Origin: Bradyrhizobium sp. 21
GTDB taxonomy: Bacteria > Pseudomonadota > Alphaproteobacteria > Rhizobiales > Xanthobacteraceae
Assembly (NCBI RefSeq): GCF_023073335.1
Contig: NZ_JADPJG010000015.1
Location: 62,001-126,000 of the forward strand
Direction of reading: 5' to 3'
DNA length: 64,000 nt
Numbering within the stretch: position 1 is the first letter of the stretch; each line of letters opens with the position of its first letter. The notes under the pieces were generated by a model. The model was not told the origin of the DNA, did not search any database, and saw nothing but the letters and a program-made list of their open reading frames with translations. A program made the position numbers and the translations under genes. Shown here piece after piece: positions 43,541-52,817 of this stretch.

Positions 43541-44710
43541 ATGCCGATGCAGCCACTTCCCTTCCGTCAGCAAGAGCCGGGCGCGCCTGCCTATCGGCGC
43601 GGCTGGGTCGACGAGGCCGTGGCCGCGATCGAGGCCGATCAGTGCCGCACGGCCGACACGCATCTGATCCGGCTGATCGTGCCGGCGCTATCAGGCATCG
43701 ACATCTATCTCAAGGATGAGTCCACGCATCCGACTGGCAGCCTGAAGCATCGCCTGGCGCGCTCGCTGTTCCTCTACGCGCTCTGCAACGGCCACATCCG
43801 CGAAGGCACGCCCGTCGTCGAGGCCTCTTCGGGATCGACCGCGGTGTCGGAGGCCTATTTCGCGCAGATGATCGGCGTGCCCTTCTACGCCGTGATGCCG
43901 CGCACGACCTCGGCGGAGAAGGTCGCCGCGATCGCGCATTATGGCGGCAACTGCCATCTGATCGACGACGGTCGCGCGCTGTATGCGGAAGCCGCCGCGC
44001 TCGCTGCCCGGCTGAACGGCCATTACATGGACCAGTTCACCTTTGCCGAGCGCGCAACGGACTGGCGCGGCAACAACAACATCGCCGAGTCGATCTTCAC
44101 CCAATTGCAGGGCGAACCGCGTCCGCTGCCGGACTGGATCGTGATGGGTGCAGGCACCGGCGGCACGTCGGCCACCATCGGACGGTACTTGCGCTATCGC
44201 CAGTATCCGACGCGGCTGTGCGTTGCGGATGTCGAGCATTCCGCCTTCTTCGACTGTTTCCGCACGCAGGACCGCTCCCATGTCTGCGATCGGCCGTCGC
44301 TGATCGAGGGCGTCGGCCGGCCGCGCTGCGAGCCGTCCTTCGTGCCTGGTGTGGTCGACCGCATGATGAAGATCCCGGACGCGGCAACGATTGCGGCAAT
44401 GAACGTGCTGTCGCGCCGGCTGCGCCGCGCGGTCGGCGGCTCCACCGGCACCAACTTCCTGGCGCTGTGCCGCCTCGCCTCGGAGATGCGCAAGGCGAAC
44501 GTGATGGGTTCGCTGGTGACGCTGATCTGCGATTCCGGCGAGCGTTACCGGCAGACCTATTATGAGCCCGAATGGCTGAAGGCGCGCGGCCTCGATCCGG
44601 CGCCCTTCGAGGCCGCGTTGTCGTCGTTCCTCGATACCGGGCAGCCATTGGTGTTAGCGGTCGACGACGTCGTCAATCCGGAGAACTTAGAGGGCATTCG
44701 GGCTTCATAG
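43541..44710 (+). CDS. PLP-dependent cysteine synthase/desulfhydrase-like enzyme
   Basis: A 389-residue fold-type II PLP enzyme. The PLP lysine is in THPTGSLKHRLA, the substrate loop EASSGSTAVSEA resembles the cysteine synthase SGNTG loop, and the phosphate-binding stretch is MGAGTGGTSATIGRYLR. The long form with a C-terminal extension matches the group that includes the mycobacterial cysteine desulfhydrase Cds1, so H2S release from cysteine is as likely as synthesis. It follows acdR by 45 bp in the same direction and may be cotranscribed. Confidence 0.85.
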   Translation: MPMQPLPFRQQEPGAPAYRRGWVDEAVAAIEADQCRTADTHLIRLIVPALSGIDIYLKDESTHPTGSLKHRLARSLFLYALCNGHIREGTPVVEASSGSTAVSEAYFAQMIGVPFYAVMPRTTSAEKVAAIAHYGGNCHLIDDGRALYAEAAALAARLNGHYMDQFTFAERATDWRGNNNIAESIFTQLQGEPRPLPDWIVMGAGTGGTSATIGRYLRYRQYPTRLCVADVEHSAFFDCFRTQDRSHVCDRPSLIEGVGRPRCEPSFVPGVVDRMMKIPDAATIAAMNVLSRRLRRAVGGSTGTNFLALCRLASEMRKANVMGSLVTLICDSGERYRQTYYEPEWLKARGLDPAPFEAALSSFLDTGQPLVLAVDDVVNPENLEGIRAS

Positions 44711-44815
44711 CCGACTCTCCGCGCGATTTGCAAAATTGAACGGTCGTCACGGCAACTTCACTTGCCTTGCATCGTCACGCGGGCGAGCCTCGGCGCTCAA
44801 CGAGGAGATCCCACC

Positions 44816-45376
44816 GTGCGCCTTCCCATTCTCGACCCGAAAGACCTGAGTGCCGAGCAGAAGCCGCTCTATGACGACATGCGAGCCGGCATCACGGACC
44901 ATTTCAAGGGCTTCATAAACATGCGCGACGACGGCGCGCTGCTTGGGCCCTGGAATCCCTGGATCCGCGAGCCGCGCTTCGGCAAGCCGGTGTGGGAGCT
45001 GGTCAAGGCGATCGCCTCGAACCCGCTGCTGCCCGCGCCCGTGCGCGAGGTCGCGATCCTCGTCACCGGCTCGCATTTCCGCTCCGGCTACGAGCTCTAT
45101 GCGCATGTGCTGGTCGCCGAGCAGCGCGGCCTCTCCGACGAGAAGCTCGCCACCATCGTCGCCGGGCAGCGGCCGGTGGATCTCACCAAGCAGGAAGCGA
45201 TCGCCTACGACGTGGCGTCCGCACTGGTCAGCGGCGGCGTATTGCCGGAATTGACCTGGCGCGCGGCGGTGAAGGAGTTCGGTGAGCACGGCGCGGCCGA
45301 GCTGTCCTATCTCGTCGGCGTCTATTGCATGGTCTCGGTCACGCTGAACACGTTCGACGTGCCGGTGCCGGAGTAA
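44816..45376 (+). CDS. Carboxymuconolactone decarboxylase family protein
   Basis: A 186-residue AhpD-like protein. The helical core (PVREVAILVTGSHFRSGYELYA split as PVREVAILV and FRSGYELYAH) is that of carboxymuconolactone decarboxylases, but the CxxC of AhpD peroxidases is absent, so a redox role is unlikely. The reaction is unknown. I take the GTG at 44816 because CGAGGAGATC precedes it; the upstream TTG lacks support. It stands between the cysteine-synthase-like gene and a convergent diguanylate cyclase. Confidence 0.85.
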   Translation: MRLPILDPKDLSAEQKPLYDDMRAGITDHFKGFINMRDDGALLGPWNPWIREPRFGKPVWELVKAIASNPLLPAPVREVAILVTGSHFRSGYELYAHVLVAEQRGLSDEKLATIVAGQRPVDLTKQEAIAYDVASALVSGGVLPELTWRAAVKEFGEHGAAELSYLVGVYCMVSVTLNTFDVPVPE

Positions 45377-45391
45377 AAGCTGCTCCGACGG

Positions 45392-46975
45392 TCACTCCGC
45401 GGCCTTGCTTGCAGGCGGCGGAGGTGCCCAGGCGATGCAGCGATTGCGGCCTTCGGCCTTGGCCTGGTAGAGCGCATGGTCGGCTGCGCTCATCAGCGCG
45501 TCGATACCTGACATGCTGACGGTGGCCTCCGCGATGCCGATGCTCACGGTGACGCCGAACTGGATCTCGTCGGCGACAATCTGGGCGCCCATCACGCATT
45601 TGCGGATGCGGTCGGCGACGATTCTGGCGCGGGACAGGCTGGTCTCGGGCAGGAGAACGGCGAACTCCTCACCGCCAAGGCGGCCGACGATGTCCGACTT
45701 GCGCTTGCCGTCGAGGCAGGCAGCCGCCACCGCCTTGATCGCGGCGTCGCCCACCGCATGCCCGTAGCGATCGTTGACCGACTTGAAGTGGTCGATGTCC
45801 AGCATCAGCACCGAGACCGAGCGATAGTAGCGCTGGAAGCGGCTCCACTCCGCATCGAGGCCGTCGAGGAAGTGGCGGCGGTTGTAGAGACCGGTCAACG
45901 GATCGGTGGTGGCGAGCGTCTCCAGCATCGCGGCCTTTTGCGTCAGATCGGTGATGTCGACATAGGTCAGCATGCGGCCGCCACTCGACATCGTGGTGCA
46001 ATGCGCCCTGATGCGCCGGCCGTCCGGCGTCTGCAGGTCGCGCACATGATCGCCGGCCTTGACCTCGGCGACCCGCTTGGTGGGAAATTTGGTCAATTCG
46101 GTTGGCGGGAGATTCGGCGCGCTCGCGCGATGGGCCCGGCTCACCAGGGATGCATAGCTCGGATGGCCGGCCGCTTCCTGATCGCTCACGTCCCAGAACC
46201 GCCGCATCCGCCGGTTCATGAAGTTGGCGTTGAGATAGCGGTCGAGCAGCAGGACGCCATCCTCGACGGACTCGAGTGCGTCGCGCAGCAATTTCAGCTC
46301 GTCGGAGTAGCGCACGATGTCGGTGACGGGCGTATAGGTCAGCATTCGTCCGCCGTCGGGCAGCGGTGTACATTGCATGCGAACGACGTCGCCGCTGGTG
46401 CGGCGCAGATCGAGAGGCGATGCATCGCCCGCCTTGACCTGCCGGACACGCTCGGCGACATAGGCTTCGAGTTCCGCCGGCGGAATCTCGTAGGCGAGCG
46501 TATCGCGGCCATGGTGCATCAGGGTCACGAATGACGGGTTGCTGTTGGCGACTTCATCCGGCAACAGCCACATCTGCCGGAACGCCCGATTGATCAACTG
46601 CGCGCGGAGATTGGCATCCAGCAGCACGATGCCAAGCGGGACAAAATCAAGCGCGGCCCGAAGCGCGAGCATCTGCCCACGCACCAGCGAGTCGGTGCTT
46701 CGCCCCTGCTCGTTCTCGGTTCGGGATTCGACATGATCATCCGCTTCGAGCGCAACCCCGACCTGACGGTCCGATCGCCAGATCACGCGGCAGGTCAGGA
46801 TCTCGCGCCCTGCGAGCCTGAGCTGGAATCGCTCCGGCACGCCGAGGCCGCTCTCCATCTCGAGCGTCGCAGCCTCCTCGGACAGCCGACGCACGACGCA
46901 ATCGATCGACGACTGGCCGAAATTGAAGAAGATCTTTCCAGCAAGGAACGTCCGTTCCGGGACCAAGCGGGACAT
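45392..46975 (-). CDS. PilZ-PAS-PAS-GGDEF diguanylate cyclase
   Basis: A 527-residue cytoplasmic protein. Residues 1-90 look PilZ-like (RTFLAGKIFFNFGQSSIDC, RVIWRSDRQVGVALE). Two PAS domains follow (about 115-230 and 245-350), each ending in GGRMLTY. The GGDEF domain (about 365-520) has the active site RLGGEEFAVLL and an intact inhibitory I-site RKSD exactly five residues before it. It should make c-di-GMP, with product inhibition and possibly c-di-GMP sensing through PilZ. There is no EAL domain. The ATG at 46975 has TTGGAGG seven bases upstream; a start 22 codons earlier does not. Confidence 0.93.
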   Translation of the reverse strand: MSRLVPERTFLAGKIFFNFGQSSIDCVVRRLSEEAATLEMESGLGVPERFQLRLAGREILTCRVIWRSDRQVGVALEADDHVESRTENEQGRSTDSLVRGQMLALRAALDFVPLGIVLLDANLRAQLINRAFRQMWLLPDEVANSNPSFVTLMHHGRDTLAYEIPPAELEAYVAERVRQVKAGDASPLDLRRTSGDVVRMQCTPLPDGGRMLTYTPVTDIVRYSDELKLLRDALESVEDGVLLLDRYLNANFMNRRMRRFWDVSDQEAAGHPSYASLVSRAHRASAPNLPPTELTKFPTKRVAEVKAGDHVRDLQTPDGRRIRAHCTTMSSGGRMLTYVDITDLTQKAAMLETLATTDPLTGLYNRRHFLDGLDAEWSRFQRYYRSVSVLMLDIDHFKSVNDRYGHAVGDAAIKAVAAACLDGKRKSDIVGRLGGEEFAVLLPETSLSRARIVADRIRKCVMGAQIVADEIQFGVTVSIGIAEATVSMSGIDALMSAADHALYQAKAEGRNRCIAWAPPPPASKAAE

Positions 46976-47198
46976 TCGCAGCCTCCAACTCGAAAACACG
47001 GCCCAGTTTCGCGCAAGGTCCCTTGCAGCGATGTAACGCAATCGGCGTTTTCGGATGAGGATTAACGATCGGTTGACGCGATGCGCAGCGGTTCATGCGA
47101 AAAGCTGCTCGTCATCAGGGGAAGGCGCCCGTTCCGACCCCCCCCAATCCGGTCAATTGCGTCCGCAGCGCTTTACCGAAAATCTACCACGACCCCAG

Positions 47199-48104
47199 TC
47201 AGTTACGCACCGCATAGAGGGGCGTCCGCAGAGTCACCTGATAGGACGGCTTCGGCATCCACGCGATCTGGGCAGTGATGCCGAACAGGCGGTTGTCGTT
47301 GTCGTCCATGCGGTCGAGGTCGAGCCGCAGGATCGGCTGGGTGAAGGACTCCGCCAGCGTCCGGCCTGCGATCTGCGCGCCACCGAACGACTGGACGCCG
47401 AGGCGTCCGGTGAATTTCCAATTGCTCGGCCATTGGTAATAACCGCCGGCATAGAGGATCGTGTTCGGCTTGATCCGGGCGAGCTGGCTGGCGACGTCGG
47501 TGTGGGTGTATTGCACGCCGGCAAGCCAGCCCCGCGTCTCGTCCTCGTCCAGCGCGTAGTCGAATTCCAGGATATTGTTGAAAGAAGTCGTCATGCCCTG
47601 CTCGTTCGGCACCGATTGCGTCAGGGTCGATTGCAGTGTGATTGTCGGGATTTTTCCGCCGTTCTGCTGATAGAGGTCGGCCTGCGCGCCGATGTTCCAA
47701 CTGGTGATGTCGAACGCCGACCAGCCGCCACCGATATCGGTCGTCGAGCCGGACACGCCGCCATAGAGCGAGACGCGATCGCTGACGTCCACCGTCAGCG
47801 GCAGATCGACAGCGATCGATTTTGCGGCGGGCAGGCCGCCCGGCAGCGTTGCGCCTCGTCGCGCCGCCAGCGCTTCGAACGCGGCCGACAATGATGTATT
47901 GCCGAAGCCGAGCCCGAGCGTGCCCGCGGGAATCGTCGCATAGATCGTGCGCAGATCGAGATAGATGTTCGGCACGGCCGGTCTTGTGTGCTCGTCCTCC
48001 CCGGCCTCCGTGGCGAAGGCGGCGCTTGCTGAAATCGTCAGGCAAAGCAGCCCCATCGCGACGGCGCGCAAAGCCTGATGATGCGATGGGCTGCGATGGG
48101 ACAT
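47199..48104 (-). CDS. Predicted outer-membrane beta-barrel protein
   Basis: A 301-residue exported protein. An N-terminal signal peptide (AVAMGLLCLTISASAAFA) is followed by alternating hydrophobic/polar strands such as SLYGGVSGSTTDIGGGWSAF, NTILYAGGYYQWP and RLFGITAQIAWM, typical of a small beta-barrel. It ends in YAVRN rather than the usual terminal aromatic residue. No known family is recognised; transport or adhesion cannot be told apart. It is transcribed alone, leftward. Confidence 0.75.
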   Translation of the reverse strand: MSHRSPSHHQALRAVAMGLLCLTISASAAFATEAGEDEHTRPAVPNIYLDLRTIYATIPAGTLGLGFGNTSLSAAFEALAARRGATLPGGLPAAKSIAVDLPLTVDVSDRVSLYGGVSGSTTDIGGGWSAFDITSWNIGAQADLYQQNGGKIPTITLQSTLTQSVPNEQGMTTSFNNILEFDYALDEDETRGWLAGVQYTHTDVASQLARIKPNTILYAGGYYQWPSNWKFTGRLGVQSFGGAQIAGRTLAESFTQPILRLDLDRMDDNDNRLFGITAQIAWMPKPSYQVTLRTPLYAVRN

Positions 48105-48286
48105 TTGACAATCCGACGCGTGGCAATTTGATGACGGAGCCGTCGTTAGATGGAACGTGATCGCTCATGTGGTCAAGCGCTATCCGCAAGCGATGGACTG
48201 CACGGATGTGCGCGGCTACCCTGCCGTGATCGCACTGACACTCTCGCTGGCCAGAGTGCGGGCCGGACAATGGAAGGACGACAGCC

Positions 48287-48535
48287 ATGAACACGTCACG
48301 CCGCATCCTGCTCGCTGGTCTGGCGGGGCTCGCTGTTGCTCCGACGGCTGTGGCCGCCGCCGTATCGTCGCCCGAGCCCGGCGACGTGACGGTCGCCGAG
48401 GAGCGCTTCGCGCGCACGATCGCCGCCGCGCACGCGCCAGACGTCACCTGCGCACGGCAGGCCGAGCGATATGCGGACGCGCATTGGCCGGAGTATGTTG
48501 TTGCAGCTCGGGCCGTGCTCGACGCGCGCGTGTGA
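48287..48535 (+). CDS. Small exported protein, hypothetical
   Basis: A protein of 82 residues starting MNTSRRILLAGLAGLAVAP, a signal peptide with a twin-arginine-like start. The mature part is a short Ala/Glu-rich segment (RFARTIAAAHAPDVTCARQA) with one cysteine. No function is known. It is preceded by ACGACAGCC rather than a strong ribosome-binding site and ends nine bases before the convergent esterase stop. Confidence 0.6.
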   Translation: MNTSRRILLAGLAGLAVAPTAVAAAVSSPEPGDVTVAEERFARTIAAAHAPDVTCARQAERYADAHWPEYVVAARAVLDARV

Positions 48536-48544
48536 TTCGCGCTT

Positions 48545-49480
48545 TTACTTTTCCACCGCGCGCCGCACCTGCTCGCCAATCTGCGACAGCACGAGCTGCG
48601 CCTGCGGCAGGATCGCGCCCAAGGCGTGGAAATTGTGAACCATGCCGTCATGGCAGACGTGCTCGACGGCGACGCCCGCGGCGAGCAGCTTGCGCGCATA
48701 GGCATTGCCCTCGTCGCGCATCGGGTCGAATTCGGCGGTGTGGATGATCGCCGTCGGCAGGCCGGCGAGCCGCGTCGCGCGCAAGGGCGAGATGCGGGGA
48801 TCGGCGGCATCCAGGCCTTCCGGCAGATAGTCGGCGAGATCCGCTTCGATCGTGATGCGATCGATCAAATGGCCCTCGGCGAAGGCCTCGCGCGAAGGGG
48901 AGGCTTCCTCGAAATCCAGCACCGGGCAGATCAGGCATTGCGCGACGATCGAGAGGCCGGCGCTCTGCGTGGCTTCCTGGCATACGATCGCGGCGAGCGT
49001 GGCACCGGCGGAATCGCCGCCGACCACGAGGCGTTCGGCATCGATGCCGAGCGATGACGCCTCGCGCGCCACCCATTCGGTGGCGGCGATCGCGTCATCG
49101 AGGGCGGCGGGATATTTGTGCTCGGGCGCCAGCCGGTAGTCGACCGAGACGAGACGGCAGCCGGTCGCGTGCGCCAGCGCCGCCGCTATTCGGTCATGCG
49201 TGGCAATGCTGCCGGCAACGAGCCCGCCGCCATGAAAGAACACGAAGCCCGGCGCGCCCTGGCCGGCAGAAGCGGGTGAATAGAGGCGATAGGGCAGCGC
49301 GCCGCCGGGACCGGGCAGCGTGCCGTCGGACGTCGTCACGTCAGGCGCATCGGTGCGCGCAAACTGCATCAGCTTTGCCAATGACTGGCGCCGTGCCTCC
49401 ACGCTCGGCCGGCTCCGCGCTTGCGGTGCGGCCGCAGCCATCATGGTCAACAGACGCTTTGCGAGCGGATCGAGCGGCAT
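48545..49480 (-). CDS. Alpha/beta hydrolase, hormone-sensitive-lipase type esterase
   Basis: A 311-residue esterase. The oxyanion-hole motif FFHGGGLVAGS, the nucleophile elbow VGGDSAGATLA, the acid EFDPMRDEG and the histidine CHDGMVHNFH form the complete HSL-family catalytic set. Such enzymes hydrolyse short- to medium-chain esters; the natural substrate is unknown. There is no signal peptide. It is a single leftward gene divergent from the aminotransferase, with 118 bp between. Confidence 0.92.
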   Translation of the reverse strand: MPLDPLAKRLLTMMAAAAPQARSRPSVEARRQSLAKLMQFARTDAPDVTTSDGTLPGPGGALPYRLYSPASAGQGAPGFVFFHGGGLVAGSIATHDRIAAALAHATGCRLVSVDYRLAPEHKYPAALDDAIAATEWVAREASSLGIDAERLVVGGDSAGATLAAIVCQEATQSAGLSIVAQCLICPVLDFEEASPSREAFAEGHLIDRITIEADLADYLPEGLDAADPRISPLRATRLAGLPTAIIHTAEFDPMRDEGNAYARKLLAAGVAVEHVCHDGMVHNFHALGAILPQAQLVLSQIGEQVRRAVEK

Positions 49481-49598
49481 GCTGCTTCCTTTTCCCCCGG
49501 TGGGAGAGGGTAACTCACGATTTTCCCGCAGGGAATCATTTAGAAATTGCGATCAATAGTGGCGCTATATTGCGGCGTCACGCCAAGGGAGGCCGGTC

Positions 49599-50486
49599 AT
49601 GGCCGAGATCAAAAAGTCCATCGAATATTCGCCGAGTTGGACCTTCTTCGAGGGCAAGTGGCATGACGGCAATGTGCCGATCATGGGCCCGCGGACGCAC
49701 GCGGCCTGGCTCGGCTCGGTCGTGTTCGACGGCGCGCGCGCGTTCGAAGGCGTCGCGCCCGATCTCGACCGTCACGTCGCCCGCGCCAATCAATCCGCGA
49801 TCAATTTTGGCCTGAAGCCGGTGGTCGATACCGGCACGTGGCTGACACTCGCAAACGAAGGCATCGCGCGCTTCGCGGCGAATGCGGAGCTCTATGTCCG
49901 TCCGATGTACTGGGCGCAGAACGGCGCGGGCGGCGGCGTGCTGTTCGACCCCGAGACCACCGATTGGTGCCTCTGCATCTACGAGGCGCCGATGCCAAAG
50001 CCGGTCGGGAACGCCATCACGCTGTCGCCGTTCCGCAGGCCCACCGCCGAATGCGCCCCGGTCGAGGCCAAGGCGGCCTGTCTCTACCCGAACAATTCAC
50101 GCGCGCTTGCAGAAGCAGCTTCCCGCGGTTTCCAGAACGCGCTGATGCTCGACATGCTCGGCAACGTCGCGGAGTTCGGCAATTCCAACGTGTTCATGGC
50201 CAAGGATGGCGTGGTCTATACGCCGGTGCCGAACGGCACCTTCCTCAACGGCATCACGCGCCAGCGCGTCATCAGCCTGCTGCGCGGCGACGGCGTCACC
50301 GTGGTCGAGAAGACGCTGCGCTATGCCGATTTCCTCACGGCCGACGAGATATTCTCCACCGGCAATTTCGCAAAAGTCGCGCCTGTGATCCGCATCGACG
50401 ATCGCGAGCTGAAGCCGGGCCCGCTCTACACCAGAGCGCGCAAGCTTTATTGGGACTTTGCCCATGTGGTAAGGCTGGCGGCCTGA
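49599..50486 (+). CDS. ilvE: Branched-chain amino-acid aminotransferase
   Basis: A 295-residue class IV PLP aminotransferase moving amino groups between branched-chain amino acids and 2-oxoglutarate. Landmarks are VFDGARAFEG, the PLP lysine in VEAKAACLYPNNSRAL and the GNVAEFGNSNVFM cofactor-binding region. D-amino-acid or aminodeoxychorismate lyase variants share the fold, so the assignment is by overall likeness. The ATG at 49599 is preceded by AAGGGAGGCC. It is followed by a dispersed repeat and a terminator. Confidence 0.88.
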   Translation: MAEIKKSIEYSPSWTFFEGKWHDGNVPIMGPRTHAAWLGSVVFDGARAFEGVAPDLDRHVARANQSAINFGLKPVVDTGTWLTLANEGIARFAANAELYVRPMYWAQNGAGGGVLFDPETTDWCLCIYEAPMPKPVGNAITLSPFRRPTAECAPVEAKAACLYPNNSRALAEAASRGFQNALMLDMLGNVAEFGNSNVFMAKDGVVYTPVPNGTFLNGITRQRVISLLRGDGVTVVEKTLRYADFLTADEIFSTGNFAKVAPVIRIDDRELKPGPLYTRARKLYWDFAHVVRLAA

Positions 50487-50500
50487 ACGCCCTGTTTCCG

Positions 50501-50548
50501 CGAACTCCGTCATTGCTTCGCTTCGCTGCGCTCGCAATGACGAGTTCG
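50501..50548. repeat. Dispersed palindromic repeat
   Basis: Left arm 50501-50516 and right arm 50534-50548 are inverted copies with one bulged base, built on GTCATTGC/GCAATGAC around a CG-rich loop. This is a common rhizobial intergenic hairpin; here it follows the aminotransferase stop. Confidence 0.7.
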
Positions 50549-50574
50549 TGGCGGTAGCCGGTCAACGCGGGTAA

Positions 50575-50601
50575 ACGGCGCCCGCGGCAGGCGGGCGCCG
50601 T
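50575..50601 (-). terminator. Terminator of phaR
   Basis: A perfect 11-base stem (50575-50585 with 50591-50601) and a GGCAG loop lie 16 bp beyond the phaR stop on the minus strand. The tail on that strand is TTTACCC, only weakly U-rich. Confidence 0.65.
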
Positions 50602-50616
50602 CGCGTACGAAAGGAC

Positions 50617-51213
50617 TTACTCGTCCTTCTTCGACATCCGCTCGAGGCGTTCCTGCATGTCCTTCATCTGCTGGCGCAGATCGTCGATGTTGCTGTCCTT
50701 CGGCGCTTCAGCGGTCGCATCGGGCCCCGGCTCCGCAGAGGCCACTGGGCGGGCCGCATTGGGGGCGAATGGCTTGAACATCGAGAAGGTCTGCTGGAAC
50801 AGCTCCATGTTGCGGCGGACCTGTTCCTCCAGCGGCGCAAACGGGGTTCCGGACAGCGAGTTGGCGACCTGCTTGCGGAACTTCTCCTGCTCCTGGGTCA
50901 GCGATGCGATCGCCTGCTCCAGATATTTCGGCACCACCATCTGCATGCTGTCGCCGTAGAAGCGGATCAGCTGGCGGAGGAAGGTCGTGGGCAGCAGGTT
51001 CTGGCCGGCCTTGTTCTCCTGCTCGAAGATGATCTGGGCCAGGACGGAGCGGGTGATGTCGTCGCCGGTCTTGGCGTCGTAGACCAGGAAATCTTCGCCG
51101 TCCTTGACCATGGAGGCGAGGTCTTCCAGCGTCACGTAAGTGCTCGTTCCGGTGTTATAGAGCCGGCGGTTCGCGTATTTCTTGATGGTGGTGGGCTGGT
51201 CTGATTTCGCCAT
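50617..51213 (-). CDS. phaR: Polyhydroxyalkanoate synthesis regulator PhaR
   Basis: A repressor that binds DNA and PHA granules and represses phasin and PHA genes when no polymer is present. The N-terminal domain is the diagnostic TTIKKYANRRLYNTGTSTY, followed by the PHB accumulation regulatory domain (LLPTTFLRQLIRFYGDSMQ), and an acidic, glutamine-rich coiled tail. It has 198 residues, normal. It is divergent from phaA-phaB, with a 303-bp gap holding a 15-bp palindrome that could be its own operator. Confidence 0.97.
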   Translation of the reverse strand: MAKSDQPTTIKKYANRRLYNTGTSTYVTLEDLASMVKDGEDFLVYDAKTGDDITRSVLAQIIFEQENKAGQNLLPTTFLRQLIRFYGDSMQMVVPKYLEQAIASLTQEQEKFRKQVANSLSGTPFAPLEEQVRRNMELFQQTFSMFKPFAPNAARPVASAEPGPDATAEAPKDSNIDDLRQQMKDMQERLERMSKKDE

Positions 51214-51249
51214 GGGCTCTCACATGATAGACGCTGAGAACGGGAACCC

Positions 51250-51264
51250 TGCGGCAGTGCCGCA
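51250..51264. promoter_or_regulatory. Palindrome in the phaR-phaA intergenic region
   Basis: TGCGGCAGTGCCGCA is a perfect 7-1-7 inverted repeat, 37 bp upstream of the phaR start. The gap from 51214 to 51516 has no gene. Known PhaR sites in related bacteria are TGC/GCA-rich palindromes, so autoregulation is a reasonable guess. Confidence 0.45.
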
Positions 51265-51516
51265 AGGCGGGACGAGTACGCAACGCAACAAAATAAGCAT
51301 TTTCAAAGGGGTCACGCTACCGTTTTGTGCGCCACGGTTAATCGCGCAGCAAAAACTTGCTTGCGAAAGCGCCAGGAACGCTATTTTGAATGCGTTGCGG
51401 CATGAATTCGGCCACCAATCGATTGACATGCCTCCACGACGTTAACAGGATGCCGTCCGAGACTGGCGAGCCGTTTCCCAGCCCCGTCTGCCCCCTTTCA
51501 AACCCAGGAGATGCCC

Positions 51517-52695
51517 ATGTCAGACGATGTCGTCATCGTCAGCGCCGCCCGCACACCGGTCGGAAGCTTCAACGGAGCGTTTGCGACCCTTCCCGCCCAC
51601 GATCTCGGCGCCATCGCCATCAAGGCCGCGCTGGAACGAGGGGGCATTGAGCCCGGCCGGGTCTCCGAAGTCATCATGGGCCAGATCCTGACCGCCGCCC
51701 AAGGCCAGAACCCGGCCCGCCAGGCCTCGATCGCCGCCGGCATCCCGGTGGAAAGCCCGGCCTGGGGCGTGAACCAGCTTTGCGGCTCGGGCCTGCGCAC
51801 CGTCGCGCTCGGCTACCAGGCGCTGCTCAATGGCGATTCAGAAATCGTGGTCGCCGGCGGCCAGGAATCCATGAGCATGGCTCCGCATGCGCAGTATCTG
51901 CGTGGCGGCGTCAAGATGGGCGCGGTCGAGTTCATCGACACCATGATCAAGGACGGCCTGTGGGATGCCTTCAACGGCTACCACATGGGCAACACGGCCG
52001 AGAACGTCGCGCGGCAGTGGCAGATCACCCGCGCCCAGCAGGACGAATTCGCGGTCGCCTCGCAGCAGAAGGCCGAGGCCGCGCAGAAGGCCGGCAAGTT
52101 CAGCGACGAGATCGTCCCCGTCACCATCAAGGGCCGCAAGGGTGATGTGGTCGTCAGCGCCGACGAATATCCGCGCCATGGCGCAACGATCGACGCGATG
52201 GCGAAGCTTCGTCCCGCTTTCGAGAAGGACGGCACCGTCACCGCGGGTTCGGCCTCCGGCATCAATGACGGCGCTGCCGCCGTGGTGCTGATGACCGCCA
52301 AGCAGGCCGCCAAGGAAGGCAAGCAGCCGCTCGCGCGCATCGTGTCCTGGGCGCAGGCCGGCGTCGATCCGAAGATCATGGGCTCGGGCCCGATCCCTGC
52401 CTCGCGTGCCGCGCTGAAGAAGGCCGGCTGGAACGTCGGCGATCTCGACCTGATCGAGGCCAACGAAGCCTTCGCGGCGCAGGCCTGTGCCGTCAACAAG
52501 GACCTCGGCTGGGACACCTCCAAGGTCAACGTCAATGGCGGCGCGATCGCGATCGGCCATCCGGTCGGCGCCTCCGGCGCGCGCGTGTTGGTGACCTTGC
52601 TGCACGAGATGCAGAAGCGCGATTCGAAGAAGGGTCTCGCCACGCTGTGCATCGGCGGCGGCATGGGTATCGCGATGTGTCTGGCGCGCGACTGA
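51517..52695 (+). CDS. phaA: Acetyl-CoA acetyltransferase (beta-ketothiolase)
   Basis: It condenses two acetyl-CoA to acetoacetyl-CoA, the first step of polyhydroxybutyrate synthesis. The 392 residues contain the acylated cysteine in VNQLCGSGLRTVALG, the catalytic histidine in AIGHPVGASGARV and the second cysteine in CIGGGMGIAM. ATG at 51517 is preferred: AGGAG ends just before an upstream ATG at 51511, so spacing is right only for 51517. It is followed by a hairpin and a terminator before phaB. Confidence 0.96.
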   Translation: MSDDVVIVSAARTPVGSFNGAFATLPAHDLGAIAIKAALERGGIEPGRVSEVIMGQILTAAQGQNPARQASIAAGIPVESPAWGVNQLCGSGLRTVALGYQALLNGDSEIVVAGGQESMSMAPHAQYLRGGVKMGAVEFIDTMIKDGLWDAFNGYHMGNTAENVARQWQITRAQQDEFAVASQQKAEAAQKAGKFSDEIVPVTIKGRKGDVVVSADEYPRHGATIDAMAKLRPAFEKDGTVTAGSASGINDGAAAVVLMTAKQAAKEGKQPLARIVSWAQAGVDPKIMGSGPIPASRAALKKAGWNVGDLDLIEANEAFAAQACAVNKDLGWDTSKVNVNGGAIAIGHPVGASGARVLVTLLHEMQKRDSKKGLATLCIGGGMGIAMCLARD

Positions 52696-52712
52696 AGATC
52701 GCTGACGCGTAA

Positions 52713-52737
52713 CTGACGCGTGCGCTGCACGCGTCAG
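52713..52737. repeat. Perfect hairpin after phaA
   Basis: Eleven-base arms (52713-52723 and 52727-52737, core CTGACGCGTGC) surround a three-base centre. A further direct copy of CTGACGCGT precedes it at 52702-52710. It lies 17 bp beyond the phaA stop. Role unknown: RNA stability element or part of the phaB control region. Confidence 0.6.
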
Positions 52738-52817
52738 TGCGTGCGTTGCACACGATTAAAAAGAGGGCGGTTGCAAATCAAATATTCTTCGCAACTGCGC
52801 AAGCCTCGACTAAATAC

